The notes: generated by a model from the letters alone, not told the origin. Positions 36,557 through 45,622 are shown, counted from the first letter of the stretch. The stretch: DNA of 64,000 nt from Moritella sp. 5 (GCF_018219455.1 NZ_CP056122.1:1364001-1428000), one strand, 5' to 3'. Program-made: numbers and translations.

Positions 36557-36769
36557 TCAATTGTACCGCTTATCTTTGTGTTGTTTATTATTCCTGTATT
36601 GTTTACGGCCGTACTTCTGGTTCGTTTAAATCGGGCGATGACGTTATTAGCGTTAATGATGCCTTACTCTATCGCAATGTTAATTGGCTGGACGATATTC
36701 TTGCTTGGTTATTGGGCGCTTGGTATCCCACTTGGAATACAAGCACCTTATGATTATAGCATGGGCTAG
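36557..36769 (+). pseudogene. Remnant of an AbgT-family transporter gene (C-terminal end)
   Basis: A 70-codon open frame, bounded upstream by an in-frame TAG, ends with TLLALMMPYSIAMLIGWT and then LGIPLGIQAPYDYSMG. This matches the last membrane helix and tail of AbgT (p-aminobenzoyl-glutamate) transporters, which end G-T-L-x-A-x-M-L-P-Y-S and P-L-G-P-G-x-x-x-x-Y. Family proteins are about 500 residues, so only the last 10-15 percent is left. There is no ATG or ribosome binding site, and a terminator follows 44 bases later as for a former gene end. The upstream residues are poorly conserved. Confidence 0.55.
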
Positions 36770-36812
36770 TAGACGTAATATTTAAATGATTTTGTTAAAA
36801 TATAAAATAAAG

Positions 36813-36845
36813 CCAATTTAAGCATATACTTGAATTGGTTTTTTA
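36813..36845 (+). terminator. Rho-independent terminator after the AbgT remnant
   Basis: CCAATTTAAG (36813-36822) pairs with CTTGAATTGG (36829-36838, one G-T pair), followed by TTTTTT. It marks the end of the lost transcription unit and insulates cti. Confidence 0.85.
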
Positions 36846-36989
36846 TGTATTCAGAGTTGGTAATATAAGCAAATAGTGAGGCAATTTGTATTTGTAACTT
36901 GGCTCGGTATATCATGATCAACCTTCTTTTAATATAAAGCCCACTGTGTTTACGTTTTATATATAAATATCAGTTGTGAAAGGATGCTA

Positions 36990-39371
36990 ATGTCTCGCTT
37001 TTTCTTTTTTGTTTTGTTTATTCTTTTATCTGGTTGTGCTGCGGTGGTCGCGGTTAATTACGATGTTATGTATGGCGATGAAGACGTGCAAGATCGCTCG
37101 GTGCCTCTATCAAGCTCGCAAGCCGCGACTTACCTTAATGATGTTCAGCCATTGTTAAATCAACGATGTGTTGTTTGTCATGGTTGCTATGATGCGCCTT
37201 GTCAGTTAAAACTAACATCTCCAGAGGGTATTGAGCGTGGATTAAGTAAATCTTTGCTACACAGTGGATCTCGATTACTTGCTGTACCACCAAGTCGTTT
37301 ATATAAAGACGCAACGACGACACAAGCGTGGCGTGAGCAAGGATTTTCAGCGGTATTGAATGAGCGTAAACAAGTTGAAGAAGCAAACTTAATGGCCAGT
37401 GTGCTGTACCGCTCTTTGGTGCTAAAGCAGCGAGATGTGTTAACTGGAGAAACCGCATCAACAACGGTATTGTCTGACAGTTATGACTTTTCACTTAACC
37501 GAGAACAGCAATGTAGTACGATAGGGGAGTTTGATGATTATGAATTACAGCATCCTGAAGGTGGCATGCCTTACGGTTTACCGGCATTAAATAATGATGA
37601 GTTCAAAATATTAGCCTCTTGGTTAATGAAAGGCGCAAAAATGTCGTCATTACCAGCGCTGTCTGATGAGCATATCGGGCAAGTAGCATATTGGGAAAAA
37701 TGGTTTAATCAAGCGCCACTAAAAAACCAGTTGGTGAGCCGTTATATTTATGAACATTTGTTTTTGTCGCACCTGTATTTTAATGAGCTAGATAACACTT
37801 ATTTTAAGCTTGTCCGTTCGATAACCCCGCCAGGGGAACCCATTGAGATCATTGCGACTCGTCGTCCGTATGATGACCCTAATATTGAGCGTGTTTATTA
37901 TCGTTTACAGCGTGAACGTGAGACGATTTTAGCGAAGACGCACTTACCATATGCGCTTAATGCTGCGCGTATGTCGACATTTGAAGAAATATTTTATCAG
38001 CCAGAATATGAAGTAGATCATTTACCAAGCTATGAGCCAGAAGTGGCATCTAATCCGTTTGTTACGTTTGAGGCGATACCACCACAGTCTCGTTATAATT
38101 TTATGCTGCAAGAAGCCAAAAATACCATCATGGGGTTTATTAAAGGTCCTGTTTGTCGAGGCCAAATTGCTTTAAATGTTATCGATGATCACTTCTGGGT
38201 GTTTTTTGTTACACAAGAAGCACAAGCTGGATTGAATAGCGATAACTTTCTCTCTCAGCAAAAAGCACATTTACGGTTACCTGCTGAATCAGAAAGTAAT
38301 GCTGGTGTAGTGGTTAATTGGTTTCAATATTCACAAGCACAAAAAGGATATTTAGAAGCTAAAAGTCGTAAGGTTAATCAGTTGCTTAATAAAGATTCAT
38401 TATTGGATTTACACTTAGTTTGGAGTGGTGAAAACCTAACTACGACCAGTCAAGAACCGAAAGGAAATGATAATGCGGCATTGACGATCTTTCGTCATTT
38501 TGATAGTGCAACAGTGGTTAAAGGGCTTGTTGGCCAAGAACCTAAAACAGCCTGGTTAATTGATTATCCATTACTTGAGCGTATTCATTATTTGCTAGTG
38601 GCTGGATTTGACGTCTATGGCAATGTTGGTCATCAGCTAAATACTCGTTTATATATGGATTTTTTACGTATGGAAGCAGAGTTTAATTTCTTAAATTTGT
38701 TGCCAAAAGAAAGCCGTCAAAAAGAACATGATTATTGGTATCGTGATGAAGGTATTAATGTCAAAAAGTATTTAGAAAATAACGATCACTTTTTTGCGAA
38801 AAACACTGATATTAACTACAAAACACAAAAGCACAAAACTGAGCTTTTTTCGTTATTGAAGGCGCATTTAGAAAAGGTATTACCCAACCAATATACGTTA
38901 GCACAACCAGGCACACCTGTTAAAGAAGTAGCATTAATGCAGGTGATTATGGAATTAGTGGGCTCGCCAGTCAATCAGTTACCTGAAGTATCAGTATTAC
39001 TCGTGAATGATGGTGATAACAAACGGGTTTATACCTTATTGAAAAATGTAGCGCACAGCAATATTTCGAGTTTACTCGATGAAGAGTCTAATTTGTTACC
39101 AGCAGAAGATACGCTAACGGTTGTGAGTGGTATTATTGGTGACTATCCGAGTGTTTATTTGACAGTAGAGGTAGATAAACTTCCAGTATTCGTCGCGTAT
39201 TTGACTGCGATGAAAACAGCTGAGGATTATACCGCTTGGTTAGATGATTATGGTGTTAGACGCTCAGATACTCGATTCTGGCAACATAGTGATGAGATCC
39301 AAACACTAAATCAACAGTTACAGCCTATTAACGCGGGTTTATTAGATTATAATCGTTTACAAAATAGGTAA
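36990..39371 (+). CDS. cti: Fatty acid cis/trans isomerase (haem lipoprotein)
   Basis: This 793-residue periplasmic enzyme is expected to convert cis to trans unsaturated fatty acids in membrane phospholipids, a fast response to heat or solvents. The start at 36990 has AAGG 6 bases before it; the ATG at 36984 touches the site. The N-terminus MSRFFFFVLFILLSGC has a lipobox. The c-type haem motif is CVVCH at residues 60-64, within NQRCVVCHGCYDAPC, as in Cti of Pseudomonas and Vibrio. The downstream family blocks FATTY-type landmarks include DPNIERVYYRLQRERETIL, KNTIMGFIKGPVCRGQIAL, HFWVFFV and YLVAGFDVYGNVGHQLNTRL-like segments. It is a single-gene unit. Confidence 0.92.
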   Translation: MSRFFFFVLFILLSGCAAVVAVNYDVMYGDEDVQDRSVPLSSSQAATYLNDVQPLLNQRCVVCHGCYDAPCQLKLTSPEGIERGLSKSLLHSGSRLLAVPPSRLYKDATTTQAWREQGFSAVLNERKQVEEANLMASVLYRSLVLKQRDVLTGETASTTVLSDSYDFSLNREQQCSTIGEFDDYELQHPEGGMPYGLPALNNDEFKILASWLMKGAKMSSLPALSDEHIGQVAYWEKWFNQAPLKNQLVSRYIYEHLFLSHLYFNELDNTYFKLVRSITPPGEPIEIIATRRPYDDPNIERVYYRLQRERETILAKTHLPYALNAARMSTFEEIFYQPEYEVDHLPSYEPEVASNPFVTFEAIPPQSRYNFMLQEAKNTIMGFIKGPVCRGQIALNVIDDHFWVFFVTQEAQAGLNSDNFLSQQKAHLRLPAESESNAGVVVNWFQYSQAQKGYLEAKSRKVNQLLNKDSLLDLHLVWSGENLTTTSQEPKGNDNAALTIFRHFDSATVVKGLVGQEPKTAWLIDYPLLERIHYLLVAGFDVYGNVGHQLNTRLYMDFLRMEAEFNFLNLLPKESRQKEHDYWYRDEGINVKKYLENNDHFFAKNTDINYKTQKHKTELFSLLKAHLEKVLPNQYTLAQPGTPVKEVALMQVIMELVGSPVNQLPEVSVLLVNDGDNKRVYTLLKNVAHSNISSLLDEESNLLPAEDTLTVVSGIIGDYPSVYLTVEVDKLPVFVAYLTAMKTAEDYTAWLDDYGVRRSDTRFWQHSDEIQTLNQQLQPINAGLLDYNRLQNR

Positions 39372-39519
39372 TTTACTAGGTTATAACCAATTGATTTTTT
39401 GATGCTTAAAACGTAGAGTAGCAAAGGATTAGAAAGTCAGAACGAGATGTGTAAATCGATATTCGTAGAACGTCATGGCTGATTATATTAGAGTCGGCAG
39501 GCAAGATAGGTGACCATTT

Positions 39520-40494
39520 ATGTCAATGATTAAACCATGGAAGTTAATAAGTCTGTTATTTATTTTACAGTTATTAGCTGGCTGTGAATCAAAATTAGAA
39601 CAAACACAAAAGACAATTAACCAGCAAGTTGCAATAGTTGAAAGCGATCTTGATAGATTGGGTTCGGCAATTGACAATGGCAGTGTTCGAAATGCAAGAC
39701 TGTTAACTGAATATGGGCAAGTTTTAAAACAACAAAAACCAGAGCTAACACGTATAGCAAACCTGATTACAGAAGACGCGACTCGACAAGGGCCTTTGTA
39801 TCAGAATCTCGGTATGCGTTTAACTGAGGTGAAATCAGAAACTGTCACGTTAGATAATGCTAACTCATTACTTGATGAACTCACTCGTATTGAAGAAGCG
39901 GCGAAGCTGAGTTTATTTAATGATGCGTTAACAGATCCGATTAATGTATTGGCAGATATGTCTGACGGTCAACTCGCACGTGTTGGCGCGATTAGTCAAA
40001 TCGCAGAAAGAAGTTCTGGCAATGGTGCGGACTATGGTGCGGGCAGTCAGATGGTCGGTAACCCGAATTACGGTAACTGGCAAAGCGGCAGTGGCGGTAC
40101 CAGTTTCTGGCAGTGGTACGGTATGTATCGCATGCTTGGTGATTTAACGGGACGTGTTAATTATTCAAATTGGAGTAACAACCGCCGTTATAGTTATTAC
40201 AGTGATTATGGCCGTTCACGTTATACCAGTCCCAAGCAAAGTGCTAAGCAAGCCGCTGTTGAAACTAAGACTCGCAAGTCTTTTCAGCGTAAAGGCCAAT
40301 CATTTAGCTCTCCTTATGCGAAAAAACGTTCAGGCTCTGCAGGTTTAAGCCGCTCTAGCTACACGCCAACTAAAACTGTGAGTAGTTATTCTAAACCGAA
40401 AAAGTCGTTCACAAGTAGTAAAGCTACAAGTAATACGGGGTCATTTCGTAATAGTGGCAGCCGTACATCACGTGGTGTGAGACGCGGTAAATAG
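39520..40494 (+). CDS. Lipoprotein with basic Ser/Tyr/Gly-rich tail, first gene of a polyamine-type cluster
   Basis: This 324-residue lipoprotein has a signal ending in LQLLAGC, then a helical region (residues 22-150, EQTQKTINQQVAIVESDLDR onward) and a middle WQSGSGGTSFWQWYGMYRML segment. The C-terminal 110 residues are strongly basic and low-complexity, rich in Ser, Tyr, Lys and Arg. AGGTGA lies 7 bases before the ATG. I do not recognise a named family. It resembles in style the Ser-rich lipoproteins (DUF1190, YgiB/YjfM) found beside DUF350 genes. A DUF350 gene, an aminopropyltransferase and an AdoMet decarboxylase follow on the same strand. Its basic tail could bind anionic envelope polymers, or it could be the target of modification. 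Confidence 0.7.
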   Translation: MSMIKPWKLISLLFILQLLAGCESKLEQTQKTINQQVAIVESDLDRLGSAIDNGSVRNARLLTEYGQVLKQQKPELTRIANLITEDATRQGPLYQNLGMRLTEVKSETVTLDNANSLLDELTRIEEAAKLSLFNDALTDPINVLADMSDGQLARVGAISQIAERSSGNGADYGAGSQMVGNPNYGNWQSGSGGTSFWQWYGMYRMLGDLTGRVNYSNWSNNRRYSYYSDYGRSRYTSPKQSAKQAAVETKTRKSFQRKGQSFSSPYAKKRSGSAGLSRSSYTPTKTVSSYSKPKKSFTSSKATSNTGSFRNSGSRTSRGVRRGK

Positions 40495-40507
40495 ATTGCT
40501 ATTATAA

Positions 40508-40573
40508 CGAATTGATAGAACCGTCATGAGCGAATAGATCGAACGCCGTGAGCAAATAGATAGAATAAGTTAT
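40508..40573 (+). repeat. Three imperfect 22-bp tandem repeats
   Basis: Three degenerate units of about 22 bases share GAATNGATNGAAC-like cores at 40509, 40532 and 40554, filling the gap between the lipoprotein and DUF350 genes and reaching the DUF350 ribosome binding site. Role unknown. Confidence 0.4.
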
Positions 40574-40584
40574 GGAGATTAAGT

Positions 40585-41475
40585 ATGTACAAGTTTGATG
40601 GATTAACGATGTGGACGACACAAGCATTGGTGATTGATTTTATTATTATCATTGCTTTGTTCGTTAGTTTAAAAATGATCAAAGGCTGGGTATCAAATTT
40701 ACATGCCAATGATGAAATTGCAAAGCGTGATAACTTTGCTTTTGGTATTAGTTTTGCGGCTGGCCTAGCTGGATTAGCTATTGTATTAACAGGCGTCACC
40801 AGTGGTGATTTTGCTGATTCACTCTTTGAAGAAGCAACACAAATGGCAGGGTATGGCGTATTAGCGATCGCGTTAATTAAAGCAGGACATTTTTTTCAAG
40901 ATAAGGTTGCATTACAAAAAGTCAGTCTGCACGATGAAATAGTTAAAGGTAATGTGACAGCCGCGTTTGTTGAGTTTGGTCATATTGTCACGGTTGCAAT
41001 TGTGGTGCGTTCTGCGCTTATTTGGGTGCTTACAGAAGGCTGGCATGGTTTACCTGTGGTGATTGCCGCGTTTGTTGTGGCTAACATTATTATGCTATTA
41101 GTGAGTAAATATCGTGTGCACTTATTTAAACGCACAGGTGATTGTCTGCAACAGCTTATCTTAGATGATAATCTGGCTGTTGGTATTCGTTATGCAGGGT
41201 TTTTAATTGGCTCTGGCTTAGCGATCACTGCGGCGACAGGCCTTGCCCCATATGCTGCCGATAATATTGGTTTAAGTCTCATGTATTGGGCATTTTTTGC
41301 TGTTGTTAGTGTCGTTATCTTTTCGGTTTTACAATTAATTACCATTAAAGTTATCTTGTCGGGCGTAAGCATTGCCGATGAGGTTATCCGCCAAAAGAAC
41401 ATTGGTGTTGCGGTTATCTCGGCAACAGTATCGTTTTCGGTTGGTTTAACGATGGCAACTTTACTCGGTAGCTAA
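40585..41475 (+). CDS. DUF350 membrane protein (two tandem DUF350 units)
   Basis: This 296-residue integral membrane protein has about eight helices arranged as two DUF350 units, like E. coli YjfL but doubled. Unit 1 covers residues 13-140 and includes NDEIAKRDNFAFGISFAAGL. Unit 2 covers about 155-296, with LILDDNLAVGIRYAGFLIG and VSIADEVIRQKNIGVAVISA as matching repeats. DUF350 genes frequently sit beside aminopropyltransferase, AdoMet decarboxylase and glutathionylspermidine-synthase-like genes. Here the first two of those follow directly. A GGAG site precedes the ATG. It may move or present a small amine or lipid, but transport has not been shown. Confidence 0.85.
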   Translation: MYKFDGLTMWTTQALVIDFIIIIALFVSLKMIKGWVSNLHANDEIAKRDNFAFGISFAAGLAGLAIVLTGVTSGDFADSLFEEATQMAGYGVLAIALIKAGHFFQDKVALQKVSLHDEIVKGNVTAAFVEFGHIVTVAIVVRSALIWVLTEGWHGLPVVIAAFVVANIIMLLVSKYRVHLFKRTGDCLQQLILDDNLAVGIRYAGFLIGSGLAITAATGLAPYAADNIGLSLMYWAFFAVVSVVIFSVLQLITIKVILSGVSIADEVIRQKNIGVAVISATVSFSVGLTMATLLGS

Positions 41476-41644
41476 TTGCTTATTTAAGTAATAGGTTTGC
41501 TTAATTTAAATAATCGATATGGCTCAAATTCAATAACGCTATTCAGTCATCATGATGCTGTTCATGTTGGTGAGTTTGAGCTTTTTAAGTTTTAAATCAT
41601 GACTTAATTCTCTCAACATCAATTAAAATACAATAAGGCATCGT

Positions 41645-43393
41645 GTGGAACACTCAGTTGTAAATAGTGGTAATAAAGTAAAACAAGCACAGCAGCGTAA
41701 ACGTACATTATGGTTTCACGATGCGTTATTAATCTCGGTTATGATCATACTTGCTGGTTGTGGTTTGATATATGAATACTTGCTTTCGCATTATGCGGGC
41801 AGGGTATTAGGCTCGGTTGAAAGTGCTATTTACGCCATGATAGGTACCATGATTGTGGCAATGGGTATTGGCGCGTTCATGGCGCGTTGGTTTAAAGATG
41901 CCTTTACTGCATTTGCCTGGTTAGAAGCGTTAATAGCATTAATCGGTATGAGCTGTATTTTGATTATTTCAGCGATGATAGCCATGAGTTATAGCTTACC
42001 TCATCTATTATCGGCGACGTTTAATTTACCCAGTAATGTTGTGCTTGATGGTTATTTACCTCAACAGCTAGAAAAGATTGCTAAATTTATGCCGTATGTG
42101 TTCGGTTTACTTCTCGGTATTTTTATTGGTATGGAGATCCCGCTGATCGCAAGGGTTCGTCAGCAAGTATATGGCCGATTCTTAGAGAATAATGCCGGTA
42201 CTATCTATGGTGCAGACTATATTGGTGCAGGTATTGGCGCTGCCATTTGGGTTTCTATCATGTTGTCGTTGCCTATTATGGAAGCGGCGGCCTGGACAGC
42301 ATTATTCAATGTTATTGCGGGACTGGCATTTTTATGGCGTTATCAAGATAAGATCCGTTGGGCTAAGTTATTGTTCCTTTGTCACTTGTTATTAATTGTA
42401 TTGTTCTCGGTAATTCTAACCTTGGGAACAGGCTGGTTAGCGCAATTAAGCAGTGTGTTATATAAAGATAAAGTGATTTACTCTCAGTCGACGAAATATC
42501 AGCATGTGGTCGTGACTGAACGTTATTTGAAAAACCAAGCTGAACCAGTGACTGATTTGTTCATTAACGGCCACTTACAATTTTCTAGTGCGGATGAGCA
42601 GCTATATCATGATTTATTAGTCTATCCAGCAATGCTTGCATCTAATCGTCACGATAAGGTACTTATTATTGGTGGTGGTGATGGATTAGCACTGCGTAAT
42701 GTATTACGTTGGCCAGTTGAAGCGGTGACTTTAGTGGACCTAGATGCTGAACTATTGGCTCTGTTTGGTGCCAATACAGTTGACTATGCTGCGCCTGAAG
42801 CGATAAAAAAGCGTATGTTAAAATTAAATAAAGGTTCATTACAAGATCCTCGTTTAACGTTATATGCGACGGACGCATTTTTAAAAGTTGAGGCGTTACT
42901 CGATAAAGGCGCTAAGTTTGATACTATTATCATTGACTTACCCGACCCTAATCATCCTGATTTAAATAAACTCTATAGTGATTATTTTTATAATCAGGTG
43001 CGTCAATTGCTCGCTGCTGACGGTGCATTAGCAATACAATCAACATCACCTTATCATGCTCAAAATGCATTTTTAAGCATAGGTAAAACGGTGAAAGAAG
43101 CGGGCTTCTTACACGTCGAACAGTATCAGCGTAATATCCCGTCATTTGGTCAGTGGGGATGGACGATTGCGACAACACGTGGCAAATCGGCAAGCAGACG
43201 TATAAAGGATGTCGATACTTTACCTGTACCGTCGAACTGGTTAAACAAAGAGTTTTTATTAGCGTCGTTTGTGTTCCCTAGTAATTTTTATGACAAAATG
43301 GACACGATTGAGATTAATCGAATCGGCTCAGGGGTATTGTACGATTATAACCGTGAAGCGTGGCAAACTGAGTCTGAATTGTATAAGAATTAG
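41645..43393 (+). CDS. Membrane-bound spermidine synthase-like aminopropyltransferase
   Basis: This 582-residue fusion has an N-terminal region of about seven membrane helices (residues 25-265) joined to a spermidine-synthase-type domain (about 280-540). The catalytic part has VLIIGGGDGLALRNVLRW near 338, the acidic TLVDLDAELL that binds the nucleoside, and IIIDLPDPNHPDLNKLYSDY near 427, whose Asp residues contact substrate in SpeE. It would transfer an aminopropyl group from decarboxylated SAM to an amine. It starts at GTG (41645) with AAGG upstream. The short AdoMet decarboxylase downstream can supply the donor. The membrane anchoring implies an acceptor at or in the membrane; its identity is unknown. 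Confidence 0.85.
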   Translation: MEHSVVNSGNKVKQAQQRKRTLWFHDALLISVMIILAGCGLIYEYLLSHYAGRVLGSVESAIYAMIGTMIVAMGIGAFMARWFKDAFTAFAWLEALIALIGMSCILIISAMIAMSYSLPHLLSATFNLPSNVVLDGYLPQQLEKIAKFMPYVFGLLLGIFIGMEIPLIARVRQQVYGRFLENNAGTIYGADYIGAGIGAAIWVSIMLSLPIMEAAAWTALFNVIAGLAFLWRYQDKIRWAKLLFLCHLLLIVLFSVILTLGTGWLAQLSSVLYKDKVIYSQSTKYQHVVVTERYLKNQAEPVTDLFINGHLQFSSADEQLYHDLLVYPAMLASNRHDKVLIIGGGDGLALRNVLRWPVEAVTLVDLDAELLALFGANTVDYAAPEAIKKRMLKLNKGSLQDPRLTLYATDAFLKVEALLDKGAKFDTIIIDLPDPNHPDLNKLYSDYFYNQVRQLLAADGALAIQSTSPYHAQNAFLSIGKTVKEAGFLHVEQYQRNIPSFGQWGWTIATTRGKSASRRIKDVDTLPVPSNWLNKEFLLASFVFPSNFYDKMDTIEINRIGSGVLYDYNREAWQTESELYKN

Positions 43394-43462
43394 TTGAGGA
43401 CATAGTAATTAAGACCCTATAACTGTGTTGTTTTATTGTAATATTGATAAGTGAAAATAACG

Positions 43463-43774
43463 ATGGAAGCAAAAATCTATAATCAACGCTGGTGGTTAAG
43501 TAGCTGTGATAGCGAATCTCTTAAACGTGTAATTTCAGCTGATCTAAACCGTGGGGGGTTTACGGTATTGAACTTTGTTGAGCATTATTTTCAACCTCAG
43601 GGTTATACCGCGTTGTGGCTGTTAGCTGAAAGCCATGCTGCGGTACATTCGTTTCCTGAAGAGGGAAAGTCGTATGTTGAGTTATCCAGTTGTGCTGCCT
43701 CTTTATTAGATAATTTTGACCGTTACTTGCAAGAGTCGGCGGCTAAACAGCAATGGCAAGTAACGACGTCGTAG
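43463..43774 (+). CDS. Short AdoMet decarboxylase-like protein (SpeD/SpeH class 1B)
   Basis: This protein of 103 residues (107 if the GTG at 43451 is used; neither has a strong ribosome binding site) is related to prokaryotic S-adenosylmethionine decarboxylase, which forms decarboxylated SAM with a self-made pyruvoyl group. The key region reads LWLLAESHAAVHSFPEEG. Counted from the GTG start, Ser61 (pyruvoyl precursor after Glu60), His66 and Cys81 keep exactly the spacing of Ser63, His68 and Cys83 in the Thermotoga enzyme. The protein is slightly shorter than usual and lacks the C-terminal extension. It is last in the cluster, 57-69 bases after the aminopropyltransferase, and would feed that enzyme. 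Confidence 0.78.
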   Translation: MEAKIYNQRWWLSSCDSESLKRVISADLNRGGFTVLNFVEHYFQPQGYTALWLLAESHAAVHSFPEEGKSYVELSSCAASLLDNFDRYLQESAAKQQWQVTTS

Positions 43775-43792
43775 TGGCTTGAGTGTAAACCG

Positions 43793-44560
43793 TTACGAAT
43801 AAAGCAGTTTCAAGCTCATTGCGATAGACATGGTGACCATTAATGGTTTAATGATTTTAACGCCTTTTGATAATACTAAACGTGAGCCAAGTGTCGCCCC
43901 TAGCGCTTGGCCAACTAACATAATGCCACCCAACGCCCATAATACCTTCCCGCCGAGTGCAAAGAATATCAACGACGCGATATTAGTTGCGAAGTTTAGT
44001 ACTTTGGCGTGTGCAGTTGCTTTAGCCAATCCGAACCCTGCCAGCGAGACAAACGCCATTGCAAAGAAGCTGCCAGTGCCAGGACCAAAAAAGCCATCAT
44101 ACAAACCAACACCGAAAGCCGCTGTTACTGCAAATAGTGTTGGAGTCAGTACTTGATGTTTATCTTCATCGCTAATTTGTTTCGAAAATAAAAAATAACC
44201 ACCGATGGCAAGAATGAGAAAAGGTAAAATCACTTCCAATATACTTGGGTCAATGGATTGGATCGCAATACTGCCGAGGGCTGAGCCGACGAAAGTACAG
44301 GCAATGGCTAGTTTCATTTTTCTTACATCGACCATGCCTTTGCGAATAAAGTAAAAACTGGCAAATAAACTACCGCCACAGGCTTGTAGTTTGTTGGTTG
44401 CAAGGGCTGTTGCAGGAGGAAGACCAACCCATAACAATGCTGGAATAGTCAGTAGACCACCGCCACCTGCGATAGAATCAATAAAACCAGCGACGACAGC
44501 CACTAAAAATAATAGCCCAATAATTTGTGCTGATAATTGTAAAGACATATCCAAAACCAT
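43793..44560 (-). CDS. yfcA: TauE/SafE family membrane protein YfcA
   Basis: This 255-residue inner-membrane protein with about eight helices is close to E. coli YfcA. Shared blocks include VVAGFIDSIAGGGGLLTIPA, LPPATALATNKLQACGG, GLYDGFFGPGTGSFF, GFGLAKATAHAKVLNFATN and LGSRLVLSKGVKIIKPLM. The family (UPF0721) includes probable exporters of sulfite, sulfoacetate or other organosulfur anions. It converges on the AdoMet decarboxylase gene with an 18-base gap and is divergent from a LysR gene, which may control it. Substrate unknown. Confidence 0.92.
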   Translation of the reverse strand: MVLDMSLQLSAQIIGLLFLVAVVAGFIDSIAGGGGLLTIPALLWVGLPPATALATNKLQACGGSLFASFYFIRKGMVDVRKMKLAIACTFVGSALGSIAIQSIDPSILEVILPFLILAIGGYFLFSKQISDEDKHQVLTPTLFAVTAAFGVGLYDGFFGPGTGSFFAMAFVSLAGFGLAKATAHAKVLNFATNIASLIFFALGGKVLWALGGIMLVGQALGATLGSRLVLSKGVKIIKPLMVTMSIAMSLKLLYS

Positions 44561-44711
44561 TATGTTTACTCCTACGTAATTTTAATTGCAATATCTGGAA
44601 ATAATCTGGGTATATAATCTTATTTGCACGATTAACGCAAAGGAGTTATCTTCTTTGTAGTGTGAGTTAAACTCACGCAGTTTGTATTCGCCATTTAAAA
44701 TGAGTATTGCT

Positions 44712-45596
44712 ATGTATCCTAATTTACCACCATTGAATGCCATGCGTGCTTTTGAATCAGCTGCAAGGAATGTGAGTTTTACGCTAGCAGCAAAGGAGTT
44801 GTTTGTTACACATGGAGCCGTGAGTAAACAGGTGAAGATATTGGAGCAATACCTTGGTGTGAGTCTGTTTATTCGACAACATCGAAAGTTAGTGCTTACT
44901 GAAGAGGCAAAGCCTTATTTGCTTAAGGTGCAGAGTGCGTTGCAAACAATTAATAGTGCAACTCAAGAACTCATATTCCAGCCTCAATTAGCACAACGTA
45001 TCGCTATCAATGTATTACCTAGTTTGACGATTAATTGGTTAATCCCGAGTCTGGAAAGCTTCAAGCTCAGTAATCCTAATTTATTCGTTGATTTATCAAT
45101 TGGTGATTTTACGATTGATTTTACTCAACATCAGTATGATATTGCGATACGCAGTGCTACGACACGACCACAAGGTTGTAATGTGATTAAGCTGATGGAT
45201 GAGGATTTATGCCTTGTGTGCTCGCCGCAATTAGCGCAGCAGATGACATCACTGCATGATATTAACAATATGACTTTGCTTGAGCATATTTCTAGACCGG
45301 GTTTATGGCGCTATTGGGCTGCTGATATAGGAATAGAGTTAACCATGGATGACAAGTTTGGTATGGAGCATTTCTATATGCTCAGTCAGGCAGCCGTAAG
45401 CAGTATGGGGGTGGCACTGATCCCGCGATTTTTTGTGAGTCAGCAACTCGCGGATGGCAGTTTAGTCGTGCCATTTCCAGCCGATTTTGTCAGTCCGTAT
45501 AGCTATTATTTGCTTACACCAACCGCCAGTCCATTACCGCTAAAAGTACAAACCTTTGTTGACTGGCTATTGCCTCTATTTGCACCTTATAGATAA
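44712..45596 (+). CDS. LysR-family regulator, GcvA/AmpR type
   Basis: This 294-residue regulator starts at 44712 (MYPNLPPLNAMRAFESAARN), preferred because GAG lies 7 bases upstream and GcvA-type proteins begin LPPLNALRAFEAAAR. The helix-turn-helix covers SFTLAAKELFVTHGAVSKQV, with LEQYLGVSLFIRQHRKLVLT following. The periplasmic-binding-like effector domain includes DYDIAIR-like HQYDIAIRSATTRPQ and SSMGVALIPRFFVSQQL. It is divergent from yfcA, 150 bases away, suggesting it controls that transporter. The upstream genes do not otherwise point to glycine cleavage. Effector unknown. Confidence 0.88.
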   Translation: MYPNLPPLNAMRAFESAARNVSFTLAAKELFVTHGAVSKQVKILEQYLGVSLFIRQHRKLVLTEEAKPYLLKVQSALQTINSATQELIFQPQLAQRIAINVLPSLTINWLIPSLESFKLSNPNLFVDLSIGDFTIDFTQHQYDIAIRSATTRPQGCNVIKLMDEDLCLVCSPQLAQQMTSLHDINNMTLLEHISRPGLWRYWAADIGIELTMDDKFGMEHFYMLSQAAVSSMGVALIPRFFVSQQLADGSLVVPFPADFVSPYSYYLLTPTASPLPLKVQTFVDWLLPLFAPYR

Positions 45597-45622
45597 CAGT
45601 ATTTGTTATTAATGAGTTTGTA

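Noticed and set aside
36535-36753. 72-residue plus-strand frame in the gap before cti
   Set aside because: It is an overlapping frame of the AbgT remnant, with no start signal and no family resemblance.
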